Part shown: piece after piece, positions 23,748-34,428 of the stretch
How the letters are laid out: every line of letters begins with the position of its first letter
How positions within the stretch are numbered: position 1 is the stretch's first letter
DNA from: Desmodesmus armatus
Taxonomy: Eukaryota > Chlorophyta > Chlorophyceae > Sphaeropleales > Scenedesmaceae
Length of the DNA stretch: 64,000 nucleotides
Direction: 5' to 3'
Assembly: GCA_007449985.2 (NCBI GenBank)
Contig: VIIQ02000068.1
Location: forward strand, 410,398 to 474,397
Notes under the pieces: model-generated
What the model saw: only the letters and a program-made list of their open reading frames with translations
Database searches by the model: none
What the model was told of the DNA's origin: nothing
Position numbers and translations under genes: made by a program

Positions 23748-24168
23748 GCAGCATGATGCAGAAGAAGCATACCAAAAACCGCTTTTGCAGTGGCTGAGGC
23801 TCAGCCACTGCAGCAGGAGTCACTTGGCATGCAGACCAGGCTGCATTGGCAACACATCCTTCTGCCTGTGTGCGCACTCATCAAAACTGTCACGGCACTT
23901 TGGCTGCAATTGACTGACTGCTTTGTGACTCCACAGCCTAAAAGCACTGTGTCCCCGCCCCCCCCCCCTCCCTCACCATCAGCTGCTCCCACACTGCTGC
24001 TGGTGAGAACTTTGGCATCATGTTGACTGTGGCCCCCACTGCCAGGGGGCAGTAGAGTGCGTTGATGATGCCGTGGACGTGGTGCAGCGGCAGCGCGTGC
24101 AGGATGGTGTCACTGCTGCACCACTGCCAGGCTGACACAAGGCAGGACACCTGGGCTGACAGACTCCT

Positions 24169-24200
<32 letters not shown>

Positions 24201-24623
24201 GGGGGAGGGAGGGGGGGGGGGGTAGCAGAAATAGGCAAGGTTGGGTGGAAGTTGAGGCGGGGTTGCAGACTGGGAACAATGGATTAGCAGTGACCAATGC
24301 AGGGGCGGTCACAAGCAATCAGAGGAGGTGTCTGCGTCTCCATCCCCCCTCCCCCCCCCCCCCAACATGAAGCTTCAAGATGTCTGCTGCATGTCGCGCA
24401 TGCTTGACCCTTACGCTCCTGCACCTTCAGCCTTCAGGCTTCTGAATCGACCGTGTGACAACAGATGCCCACAGCTTGGTGGCCAACACCCAGCCAGCCT
24501 CGTGTGTGGATCATGGTTCATGTGTATATGGCCATTGCCTGCGTACCCGTGTGTGTGCAGGGCCCCTTTGGGCCTGCCTGTAGTGCCACTGGTATACACA
24601 ATCAGGGCACCAGAGCTCCCAGA

Positions 24624-24657
<34 letters not shown>

Positions 24658-24711
24658 GTGAAGGGCCAGGTCTGTGAGGGGCCATCACTGCTCCTGATGC
24701 TGCTGCTGCTG

Positions 24712-24746
<35 letters not shown>

Positions 24747-25772
24747 GCTGGTGTGCTGTGTGTGAGGCTGAGGTATGAGAGGTGTGCTGTCGTGTAGAGT
24801 GGCTCCTGCTGCCTTGGCAGCTGCATGGAGCTTGGGGTGGGCGCTGGGAGGGGCAAGCACCTGCAACAAACAACAGCTGTCAGACGGCCTACAGGCACGC
24901 GATGCATTGGCCAGTATACATTGGCTTGTCCACATACACACAGCCTGGTGTACATGCTGCATCCGTTTGTTGCGCAGTGCATATCCTGGTACTGGCACCA
25001 GTTGAAAGTGTATGCAATGCAGTGTCAAGTAGAGGGTACCGGTAACCTCTGCAGCAGCCATCACTACCACAAGCCACAAATGTGCTGCTGAGGACTGCAC
25101 GTCACTGTGCTGCTATCTCTTACAAACCTTGGACAAGCAGCATCTGCATGTGCCTCAGCACAGCTGCATTGGTGTCGCATCAGCTTGTGCACAACCCCCC
25201 TATCATAAGTCGGACATCACAGGGGAAGGGCATCTGTGCCCGCGGGGGCTACCCCTCCCAGGACATGCACACTGCTCTCAGGCTTGAGTTACGCCAGTAG
25301 CTCCCAAACAGGGTGTGTTCACCCACACTCACTTCGACCCCTCCCTCACCTGGCACACCCCCGCATCCTGCATCACGTACTGCAGCTCGTGTGGCGGGTG
25401 TGACACTGCCAGGGGAACAGCAATGGCCCCAGCCAGCCAGCTTGCCCATGTGGCAGCAACGTAGTCAGCACCAGGCTCAGCATACACCCCAATGCGGGGG
25501 CCGTCTACACCCCTGGCAGCTGGCAGGGAGGGACTCAGCTGCCCGGCGAGCTGCTCACTGGCGGATAGGACCTGGGCGTAGCTGTTGTTCAAATCAAGGC
25601 GGTTCAACACAACGCACAGACAGTGTTGACAGTGTGGGTCAGGGAAAGGCTGTGTGTTGCCTGAGGCAGGGCTGTGTTGGCAGCGGCTTTGCACGGACCT
25701 GAGTTCACCGTGGGTTGGACACCTGATTGCTACAGAGCTCAGGTGTCGAGCAGCAGCCCGAAATACGTCCAT
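21311..25772 (-). CDS. AAE13: Malonyl-CoA synthetase (ACSF3/AAE13 type acyl-activating enzyme)
   Basis: Nine exons: 25772-25699, 25581-25350, 24860-24547, 24166-23977, 23692-23441, 23280-23130, 22680-22535, 22049-21909 and 21517-21311. All are in phase, giving 568 residues (human ACSF3 has 576). The enzyme makes malonyl-CoA from malonate, ATP and CoA, clearing free malonate and supplying mitochondrial or plastid fatty-acid synthesis. Motifs are [16 protein letters not shown] (ATP loop), [83 protein letters not shown], and [15 protein letters not shown] with the catalytic Lys. HHVHG and the [13 protein letters not shown] block point to the malonyl group rather than to general acyl-CoA ligases. 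Ser-rich inserts precede the ATP loop and follow [10 protein letters not shown]. The frame is open upstream to an ATG at 25889, which could add a targeting peptide. Confidence 0.94.
22270..22559. repeat. Tandem duplication, about 144-bp unit, spanning an exon end
   Basis: TTGTAGTATGGTGGCTGCCCCTCA occurs at 22392 and again at 22536. GGGCTGGGGGCAGCTG and CTTTTATCA-type words are also shared upstream of each, at about the same spacing. The right copy holds the real 3' end of synthetase exon 7 and its 5' splice site. The left copy is a decayed duplicate lying inside the intron. Confidence 0.8.
24169..24199. repeat. Poly-G run of 31 forming a splice acceptor tract
   Basis: On the coding (minus) strand this is C31 running straight into CAG at the start of synthetase exon 4. 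The run therefore serves as that intron's polypyrimidine tract. Confidence 0.9.
24620..24750. repeat. CTG runs coding poly-Ser in the malonyl-CoA synthetase
   Basis: Two interrupted (CTG)n runs, at about 24626-24658 and 24699-24747. On the minus strand they read as AGC codons, giving Ser tracts just before the ATP-binding loop. Confidence 0.9.
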
Positions 25773-26050
25773 TTCGTTGCCAGCCTGTCTAATCTGGATC
25801 TGCGAGACAACGTTCACTCTGGGAGTTGATTGGTATGCAGCCAAGACTCGTTCCGTCAGCTTCGGTACCCCACAAATCTTATTCTTCACTCATGTCGTCG
25901 TTGTAATCGTTGAACACATTGTTGACTACCATGTTGACTGTCCAACTGCCAGTTGGCATTGCACTTGCAACTTCGGTTCATAAGGAGAAGCAATGGCACA
26001 AGACATGCAGCGTAGTCGCTCTGGACTGCTACATGACCTGGCAGTAGGCC
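25773..26050. promoter_or_regulatory. Bidirectional promoter region
   Basis: Under 280 bases separate the start codons of the malonyl-CoA synthetase (-) and a small membrane protein (+), or about 160 if the longer synthetase frame is used. Both promoters must lie here or overlap the first exons. No TATA box is clear. Confidence 0.5.
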
Positions 26051-26934
26051 TTGAAAGCCTTGATGCTGCGCATACATGCACACACCACCACTGCTGCTGC
26101 CAGGCTGATGCACAACTGCTGCTGGCGTCCTAGAGTCAGCCCCATCCCTGACGCCTCTGTAGCTGTCAGAGCAGATAACATCAGGCATAGGAAGTTGCCA
26201 CAGTGCTTTGCTGCCAAGGGCTCTCCCAGTCCCTCGTCCTCTGGGGGCGACAGCGGCCAGCCCCCACACAGCAGCGGTAAGCCAGGGGGTAGTGGCAGCG
26301 GTGGTGAGGGCGGCGACAGTAGCAACTCACCCCAGCACACATGGCCGCGCTGGTACAAGGTGAGGGGCTACTGCTGCTGCTAATTCAAGACAGGCACGGC
26401 ATGCGCTTGGCGCAGCCTGCTGATGTGGGTTGGGCCCCAATGATTGCATGCTCTCAGGGGTGACTTGGTGATGTTGCCTTTGGCACCTTGACACATGTGA
26501 CAACACATGCACAGAAGCCAGGCTTATCTGCATCCTCGGTTGGCTTCACACATACCATTTGACATGCTCAATTTCCAGGCACGTCAACTACCAGTCTTCA
26601 AAGTGGCAGCATAGTGCACATCGGCAGCAGTCGTCAAGGTCATAGGCGCTGTCACCGCTAAAGCCGCCGCCGCCGTCATTTTGTCAGCACACGCCTTAAT
26701 CCTTCCTCCCTCCTGTATTCTCCTGCTGTCCTGCAATCCCTGCATGTGCAGGTGTGGATCTGGGCCACCGCGCTGATCTACATAGTGTGGCGCTTCAAGT
26801 GGCGCAGGGACAGGCGCCTGGCAGCTGAGCAGTTTGCGCAGGAGCAGCAGCAGGAGGAGGAGCTGAGGCAGGAGTGGTACTCCTTCGCTCAGTCCTACGG
26901 CGTCAAGACACCCCCACCCAACAGCAACAGCTGA
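26051..26934 (+). CDS. Small single-pass membrane protein with a likely plastid transit peptide
   Basis: Two exons, 26051-26359 and 26752-26934, join in phase 0 and give 163 residues. Residues 1 to about 60 are rich in Arg, Ala, Ser and Thr, with hardly any acidic residues (RIHAHTTTAAARLMHNCC), as in chloroplast transit peptides. A Gly/Ser-rich linker follows. Exon 2 encodes one short hydrophobic helix (VWIWATALIYIVW), a basic stop-transfer (RFKWRRDRRL), then a charged Gln/Glu-rich helix and a short tail. The splice sites are clean (AAG|GTGAGG and GTGCAG|GTG) and the start is close to a divergent promoter. I do not recognise the family and give no function. Confidence 0.65.
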
Positions 26935-27960
26935 CCGGCCGCACTGCAGTTGCCGTAGCTAGCTGCAATTTGGGCACACTCTTGTGGCTCCTGCGGCTGC
27001 CTGCACTGGCTTATACGCGTGAAGGCGCTCCTGCGCAACAGCAGCAGTGCGCGGTCCTGCACCTAGCTCTTCGCCCAAGCGGCAGCAGCCGCACAGGGTG
27101 CCAGTGCAGTGTCAGCACATGTCCCTGACTTCAAGTCCAGCACGCATGCCTGCACACCACAGCAGCAGATAGGCCCACACATGCAGTGCGCGCAGGAATC
27201 TGCCAAGCCGGCGCATGCCTGGCACGTCATGGCTGCATGTGCTGCATGCGTTGCTGGCTGGGCCCTATGTGCAGCTGCATGACAGCAAACCCAGCTGGTG
27301 CCTCCCACGGCAACGCCCCCACTGTCATTTGACGCAAGCCAAGCTTAGAGGTGTGGGCTGGCGGCAGCAACAGCAGCAGCAGCAGCGGCAGTAGTAAATG
27401 CCTTACAGGGGCTGCCAAGTCACTGGGGGCTACACACCGGCCTGGCCCTGCATAGCTGGGATGAAAGAGGACAGGCACCAGCTGCTTCAGCAGCAGTCTT
27501 GGGTCTGCAAACCTTTGCACGGGGCATGCAGCTGCTGTAGCAGCAGGTGCGGCAGCGCCCAGCTGCATGTGGTGCTGCCGCTGGTGCAGCTGCAGCTGCA
27601 GGGCATGCCAGCAGGTCTCTGCCCGCGCAGCGACAGCAAGAGAGGACGGCAAGAGTGATGACAGCAGGCGCAGCAGGCGCAAGCGGCCGCCATCCCCTTC
27701 AGTGGTGCCCCTGCAGCACACACCCGCAGCTCCAGGCCTTGTGCAGCTTGATGGTTGCCAGTAACGGCAGCAGCCGCAGCAGCAGTAGCAGCAGTCACAG
27801 CAGCCCTAGCTGAGCTGGGCAGCTTCACTGGCCTGCTGCCCTCAACATCTCTGCAGTGAAAACGGTGTGGCCCACACCTCATGATGAGAGCGCACAGGAC
27901 ACATCATCATCCAGCATGCAGCCAACAGCATCATCAGCAGCAGCAGGGCAACCTTGGCAG
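26935..27960. other. Unresolved stretch, possibly part of an unplaced gene
   Basis: Long open frames exist on both strands (for example 27227-27721 minus, 27398-27658 plus), but all are Ala/Cys/Leu-rich products of CAG/CTG sequence. None shows a family motif. It may hold upstream exons of the candidate terminal exon at 27961. Confidence 0.3.
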
Positions 27961-28137
27961 GTGCACCCCTCAAGGTGCTGTGCTGCTGCACTGGTGGTGG
28001 AGTGGTTGAAACTTCGAGGCAGGACAGGGCTGGGGGAGGCTTACCGGTGCCTGTTGGCTGTGGGTGGCAGTGAGTCGCTGCAGCACGCAGTAGTAACAGC
28101 AGTAGCAGCACCGCGGCTGGCAGGCGGCCCTCTGTGA
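27961..28137 (+). CDS. Candidate terminal exon of an unrecognised gene
   Basis: After a good acceptor (ACCTTGGCAG) a 59-codon frame runs to TGA. It contains ALVVEWLKLRGRTGLGEAYR, which looks like an amphipathic helix pair of the HAT/TPR kind. The resemblance is loose, and I could not place upstream exons with confidence. Treat it as a lead, not a gene model. Confidence 0.25.
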   Translation: MHPSRCCAAALVVEWLKLRGRTGLGEAYRCLLAVGGSESLQHAVVTAVAAPRLAGGPL

Positions 28138-29291
28138 GGTAGTGATGACCTAGTTTATGTTACTGCCTGGCTGACTGTCAGAGCAGACTTTATGCACATG
28201 TGATGCCTTTGATACTGTCCATGATGTGCACCCTTGCCGCTTTGGCTCCGTCAAGGCCCATGGCCAGCTTATTGGGAAGCTAGTTCGTGCTTCCAGCACC
28301 CATTTGAGTTGTGCAGAGCTATGTGCTTCAATGTGTCGCTCCAGTTGCTGTGCTACAGGCAGTGGGGCTTTGGTGTTCAGGACACAGCTAGCTGGCTTCA
28401 CACATGGAGAGGGTGTCTGGGACCACACAGCTGTCTTATTGCTGTAGTGCTGAGGGTTTGGGGTGTGGGTGTGGGTGTGGGGTGTGGGGTGTGGGGTAAG
28501 CCAGCACGCTTGCGGTGCTACCTGTTGGTCCCTGGCAGGCCAGGCCCTCTAGATACGATCTTGGAATCTTGGGAGAGATACATCTCTAGGGTAGACCATT
28601 TAAGAATCAACATTAAGCCACAGCAATCATTGGAGGCCCTCAGGCACAGCACTGGCGTGAGCCTGACTCCCACCCATTCAGTAGTTACGCAGTGTTGGTG
28701 CCACGCGTAAATTGCAGCGCAGCAAGTGCATCCCTTGCTTAGCACGGGTGTGGGGTGACACATCAATGGTAGAGTGCCCTTTGCAGGGCAGTGGTCACCA
28801 CCACCACAAGACTAGCTACACCAGCACTAAAGACCAATGCTGGCACAACCCCTTGTCTCAGGGGCTGCCCGGAAGAAGCGCCCCTGGAGGGCCCTTTCCC
28901 TCCCGGGAGCTAGCGTGAATATCATCACAACTCACGAAAAACAACAAAAGCAGGCCTGTCAGCCAGCCACGAGACCAACTGCGACCAGACCACACAAGCT
29001 GCTCATGTTCATGCCAGCCTGTCACGTCCTGCCTGCGTTGCCGCTCAATTAGTTCATATGGCTGGTTGACACATGCCCCATCCACACCTCTCACATAGAC
29101 CCACAGCTGTCCAGCTTGACTGCAATACAGCGGCTCGAAACCCGCATTCTACCCAGGTTGCCGGGCGTCATAACATGGGCGTAGCCAACAGCTGTATGCG
29201 CAAGCAATCTCAAATCCTTGTTGACGGAGCCGTCAGCAGATTATTACTGATGATTACGGATGGCGAAGAGGCTGTCCAGTGGGCGAGCCAC
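28138..29291. other. Spacer with a G/T-rich tract
   Basis: This lies downstream of the secreted glycoprotein gene (-). It includes a GTGTGGG-type run at 28451-28498. The open frames are unconvincing. I see no gene. Confidence 0.45.
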
Positions 29292-30643
29292 TTACAGCAT
29301 CTTGCGGCCGTGGTGGGCCAGGTCGAAGGTGGTGTTGCCCTGCAGGGGGAGGGCAGGGGGAAGGGGAGAGCGGCGGCAACAGCAGGGCAGGGGAGGCACA
29401 GGGTTAGGATCTCGCCGCACAAGCAAGCCGTCGGCTGGTGGACAGCGCCTGGATTCACTCACGCCCTGTGCATACCACTGCAAGCAACGCACACTGCTGC
29501 TGTTACTGCGGTGTGACAAGCTGCCATAGCACGACACAAGCCGGCATGCACATGATGGTACCTGCTACTCCATTCAACAAGTGCAAAGGCTGCAGCGCAA
29601 TGGCGCCCGGACCAACCCTAAACCCTAAAGAGCGCTGGCCAAAATACCCAGTCAGCCCTTACCTCCATGGTCACATTCTTCATGGCATAGAAGCCAGCAT
29701 CCTTCAGCCAGGACAGCAGGGTGGCGCTCTTCAGGGCATCCAGACCCAGCTGCAGGGAGGACACAGCAGGGCAGAAGCACACACACAGCAGGGTCAGCAC
29801 TAGGGTTGTTGGTTGCAACTTGGCTGCAGACACGGCCCCTGCTCCAAAACATGACACTGGCAGTCTGCTGCAAGCATCACAACTAGCACATAGCCCATTC
29901 TGCAGCATGCTTGCCCAAGCTAAGCTGTAGCCCTTGCAGCCAAGAACCACAGTCACCCCCCCCCCAAGACAGTCACGCCGCATGCTCATTGCACCCAACT
30001 TGCACACCCATCAGCTACAAAGCAATGCAGCTACAAAGCAATGCAGCTACAAAGCAATGCAGCTACAAAGCAATGCAGCTACAAAGCAATGCAGCTGCAA
30101 AGCAAGGCAGGCCTCCTCACCTTAGGCAGGCCAAGGCCAGACACGTTGAGCTCCAGACGGGGCAGCTGGATGTCGGGGATGGTCAGGTTGAGGCCCAGCT
30201 GGCGGCTGCCCAGGTCAGGCACGGGCAGGGTGAGGTTCAGTGCCCTGGTGGCCATGGTCAGGTCGGGCATGGGCACAGCAGCGCTGAGGTTAGCCTTCTT
30301 CAGGCCGAGCTCTGCGGTGGGGATGTTGAAGCCGAGCTGAGCCAGCTTCAGGGCGATCTGGGGGTTGATCATGGGGAGGGTGATGTTGGCGGAGCCGAGG
30401 CTGAAGCCGGGCTTGGTGAACTGGATGCTGCGGGTGCAGGAAGGGATGAGGCGGGCAGGCAGGAGTAGGGTCAGTGGGTGTACTTTCTTGCCGAATAGCT
30501 TGATCCTTACTAGGCTGTGTATTACTGCTGCACGCTTGCTGTGTGCAAACTGACACAGCTGCTGCAAGTGTTTGTATACTGCACATATCAGCACACCACC
30601 AGCAGTACTGCTACTACACAAAAGCAAGCAAGCAAGTACGCAC

Positions 30644-30718
<75 letters not shown>

Positions 30719-30719
30719 C

Positions 30720-30781
<62 letters not shown>

Positions 30782-32385
30782 GAGCGAGCACACAAGAGGA
30801 AGCAAACTCACCCAGTGCTGTTGCCGTCAGCGGAGCCGTTGAGGTCCAGGGCCATGCCGGGCATGGTCAGGCCAGCAACGGGCACGTTGATGGTCACGTT
30901 GCCCATCTGAGGGTTGATGTCCAGCATGGGCACGCTCACACTCACGTTCCTGCTGCCCATCTTGAAGTCAGGCACTGGCAGGCTCAGGTTCAGGGCTGCC
31001 AGCTTCATGGCGAGCTCGGGGTGGGTGATGTTCAGGGCCACGGCGAGGTTCTTCAGGCCCAGGGTGGGGTGGGTGATGTTCAGGGCGACATTCTTCATGC
31101 CGATGCTGCCGTGGTGCAGGTTGACATCCACGCTGGGGCCAGCGGTGATGTTGCCCATGCCTGCCAGGCCGGAGGTGAGGTTACCCATGAGACCGTTGGT
31201 GAAGTTACCCATGAATCCACCGAGGAGGCCCAGGCCAATGAGGGGCTTGCCGGCAATGGCCAGGGGCAGGGCCTTGAGGCCGAGGAGGGCCTTCAGAGGC
31301 AGGGCACCGATGGCGGGCATGGGGAGGGTGGCGTTGGTGGCGAAGACGGGCAAGGAGGCGGACATGTTGCCGACCAGACCCAGCAGGGGTGTGTGGTGCA
31401 TCAGGAAGCCGAGGGGCACGCCCACGTTGCTGATGTTCAGGTGGGGCAGCTGGGGCACGGTGATGTTCAGGCCGCTGGTCATGTTGAGCATGCCCAGGAG
31501 GGGCAGCAGGGGCAGGGCCTTGTGTGCCTTGGGCAGGGCCAGGAGGGCGTGCAGGGGGACGGCCATCTGGCTGACGTTGACGCTGGGGAGGCTGGGCATG
31601 GTGAAGTTCATGTCGGCGCCGATTGCGCTGCTGGCGTTGAGCATGCCGAGCAGGGGCAGCAGGGGCAGGGCCTTCTTGGCGGCCTTGAGGCCGAAGAGGG
31701 GCACCAGGGGCACCATGATCTCAGAGGCGTTGCCCCAGCTGACGGCACCGGCGCCAGTCAGGTTGAGGGAGGGCATCTGGAACTTGGGCATGTGCTGGAA
31801 GGCACCCATGATGTCGGAGACGTTGACATGGGGCATCAGGTCTGCAGGGGGACACATAGGGGACAGACAGCAGCAGCAGAGCAGGACTGTTTAGTGGATG
31901 AGATGTGGGGGTAGGTGAATATGTCTGGGAGCTGTGTATGCTGCAACAGGCAGGCAGGCTGAGGTGGGCTACTGGTGATTGAGCAGACCAAGCAGCAATG
32001 TCAGTGCGAGTTGCAGTGCAGCTGTTGTAGATGTGAAGGGATATGACCAGGTGGAGGCTGAGTGGCTGCTGCACCAGAGGTGGCTGCTGCTACTGCTGCC
32101 AGTGCTGCCACCACCGCCGCTGTTGCTGCCAAAGTGACCACTGATGGCTGCTGTTGGTAATGGTGAAGCAGGAACAGGGGAGCTGCTTCGAGCTTGCTGG
32201 CTGCGTTGAAAAGCCAGAGCGAAGCAGTCACCTGACACTGTGATGTTGGCCTCAGCCAGAGGACCAGCCAGGTGACCAGCAAACAGGCCAGCCAGGGGCA
32301 GCTTCTTGAAATCAGCAGCATTGCTGCTGGCGCTGACAGCGGAACCCAGGCACAGGAGTGCCAGCACTGCGAGAGTGAGCTTCAT
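29292..32385 (-). CDS. Secreted, sequon-dense repetitive glycoprotein, family not recognised
   Basis: Five exons: 32385-32232, 31841-30812, 30427-30121, 29749-29663 and 29339-29292. All junctions keep phase, giving 541 residues ending in TAA. It starts with a classic signal peptide (MKLTLAVLALLCLGSAVSAS). The mature part has no cysteine and carries 29 N-X-S/T sites. It is built from repeats: KALPLLPLLGMLN occurs twice; GNFTNG, GNLTSG and GNITAG follow one another; ALNITHP occurs twice; and LNLTLPVPDLGSRQLGLN lies near the end. Hydrophobic residues alternate with Asn/Ser/Thr, as in beta strands. Codon use is strongly C/G-ending compared with neighbouring genes, which suggests high expression. 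A cell-wall or extracellular-matrix role is a reasonable inference. It has no polyproline (hydroxyproline-glycoprotein) tracts and no pherophorin-type cysteines. No family is claimed. Confidence 0.88.
30012..30107. repeat. Tandem repeat, 16-bp unit, 6 copies
   Basis: CAGCTACAAAGCAATG is repeated five times exactly, then once as CAGCTGCAAAGCAAGG. It lies in the intron next to exon 3 of the secreted glycoprotein gene. Confidence 0.97.
30622..30790. repeat. AAGC tetranucleotide microsatellite
   Basis: About 165 bases of (CAAG)n with a few breaks (TACGCACG near 30636, CACG near 30718), inside an intron of the secreted glycoprotein gene. It is open in several frames on both strands (KQAS and LACL repeats); these are not genes. 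Confidence 0.97.
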
Positions 32386-34119
32386 CGTGGCCGTTTGCTG
32401 CGACCTGCAGCAGTGCGACGACAGCAGAGCCGCGGCAGGTTCAGGTGAATGGCAATGGAGGGATAAGCTGAAACAGTGCGACTAGGCACACACATATACG
32501 CATAGATGCGTGAAGCATAAATGCATTGCAATGATAGTGCATGCGTGCTGATTTCTGGCTGCTGCTGTCTTTGGGCCAGAAGCAGCCGCGCGGATGCCTG
32601 GAGAAACCAAAAGCAGGCCGATGGCTGCACAAAGCATCAATATATATCTTTAATCCATAGCTTAATCCTTCTAGCAGCAGCAAGAGGACGCCACGCACCA
32701 CTGTTGAAAAGGGCTTGGCGAGGATGTCTAGTGACTTGCGCGGGAAATGGGTCGAGTGCTGAAGAAGCGGAGATGGAAGGAGGGCTGCAGACGTTGCCGA
32801 GAGGCAGGATGGATGGTGATGAGTTGAGTGTGCGGGTGGGTGGCTATGTTGCCAGGGAGAATGAGGCTGAGCCGTTCTATCCGCCTTGTTACTAGGGTTC
32901 AACGTTGACGTGTCAGCATTCTAGCCGCAATAGTCTTTTAATATACCTAATACTAAGTAAATTACATTGTTTGTGAAGCCATCGGCTCGTCATGCTACCA
33001 CCGGGATTACCCCCAAAACTGAGTGCTGTTGGTGCACGACTGGGGCAACTCCAGGCCAGTCAAGCCATTATCACCTCATTGAAAGTCATACCAGAGCCTT
33101 TGGTGGTATGTTGGGGAATCGTCGGATGGATTTCGGGTTGGGCGTCTGTTATCCCGCCACCCGCCAAAGTGCACCAGTCAACTGACCGGGGCTGGCCCTT
33201 CCATCCAATTGGACGCACGTATTGTGACGGCATCGCGCTGATTGTGCTTCGCTACTGCCTCGAAGCAGCCGTTGCAGTTGCCGTTGTGTGTCTGTTGTGT
33301 GTCTGTCGGGGTCTTGTTGTAATAAGATCGCAGAGGCTGAAGCTGCCGTGTCTGTCAACGAAAAGAAGTAGTAAGTGATGCATATGCATGTGCAGCTGAA
33401 GCTAAACGAGCTTCGGGGCCCCCAAACCCTTGGCTCACTGTGACCTGAAGGTGCCTGGCCAGTTGCTGTCCTCCTGCTGGGCTGGATGTTGCATCAAAGC
33501 TCCACTGTGATCATCGGTGCTGGGTCAGGCTGGCTGTTCCTCCTGCTGAGCTGGGCTGGGCTGATGTCAACAATAGCAACACTCTGCCTGCAAAAGCACA
33601 AGGAACATACCTGCAGAACAGCGCAGCAACAAGATGTCAGCACAGCAAAGGAGAGGGGGGTCGACCCCTGCTCCAGTGCTGGCTTATGACACCCTGTTGC
33701 TGGCCCTTCTCCAACGTGTGACCTTGTGTGACTGGCACCTGTTTCAAACACTTGCAGCTGTCGCACACGTGACCCGATCAAGTGAGATATTGAGGAAGTG
33801 AAAGAACAAAGATACAGGATAGTCACATGTCCAATGGTCTGTGCTGGATATTCAATACTGCCAGGCTATCATCATGCCTTGCTGTTGCTGCTCTCAACCT
33901 CCCACCCTCCATCGTATCTCATGTGGTGTATGTGTTGTATGTGCTGTTTTTGGGGTATGCTTATCAGCAGTGACGGTATGTTGTAATTTCTTGTCGAAGT
34001 GAGAGCCTCGGCCAGTGTTTGTGCTAGTGTGTTGTTGTGTCTAGTCTAGTGTAGGTCATGGATCGGGCTCAAAAGTGAGTTCCCCAACCCTTGTTGTCCA
34101 CTCCGTCCCGTATGACAAC

Positions 34120-34428
34120 TTACACTGGTCGGGGCGCATTTGCAGCACCCAGGCCAGCTGAACAACCTGCTGATACTTCATCCCACAAAGCTGAGCGGCT
34201 GCTGTCCCCATACAAGTGGTAATGGTCATACAAAAAACGCCTCAACACCTTGAAAACCGCGCGCTGGTGATACCCCCGTTCTAGCAAAGCCATAACGCAG
34301 TTAATGCTTTCCTGGATGAAGTTTTTCCGCCGCATGATGATGCGTGAAAACCTGTGCAACTGGCCCCTCAAGATGTTAGGGCCCACTCGTGCAGAGATCC
34401 CACTGGAAACATGCACATAGTGCACCAT
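34120..34428 (-). pseudogene. Fragment resembling an algal retroelement ORF
   Basis: A 102-codon frame contains LRGQLHRFSRIIMRRKNF, then LLERGYHQRAVFKVLRRFL. The pattern GQ-HRF-RI, followed by an arginine-rich helix and a ...RGY...LRRFL helix, resembles the region after the catalytic palm in reverse-transcriptase ORFs that litter green algal genomes. This is from memory of the pattern, not a search. There is no catalytic domain, no terminal repeats and no intact ORF around it, so it would be a dead remnant. Confidence 0.4.

Noticed and set aside
28451..28498. G/T-rich run as an internal telomere repeat
   Set aside because: It is an irregular GTGTGGG mixture and does not match the TTTTAGGG or TTTAGGG units of green algae.
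30517..31914. Plus-strand frame of 465 codons with KQAS repeats and a long His/Gly/Gln tail, plus other long frames on both strands
   Set aside because: The first part is the AAGC microsatellite. The rest is antisense to the 1030-base exon of the secreted glycoprotein, whose splice phases and signal peptide show the minus strand is coding.
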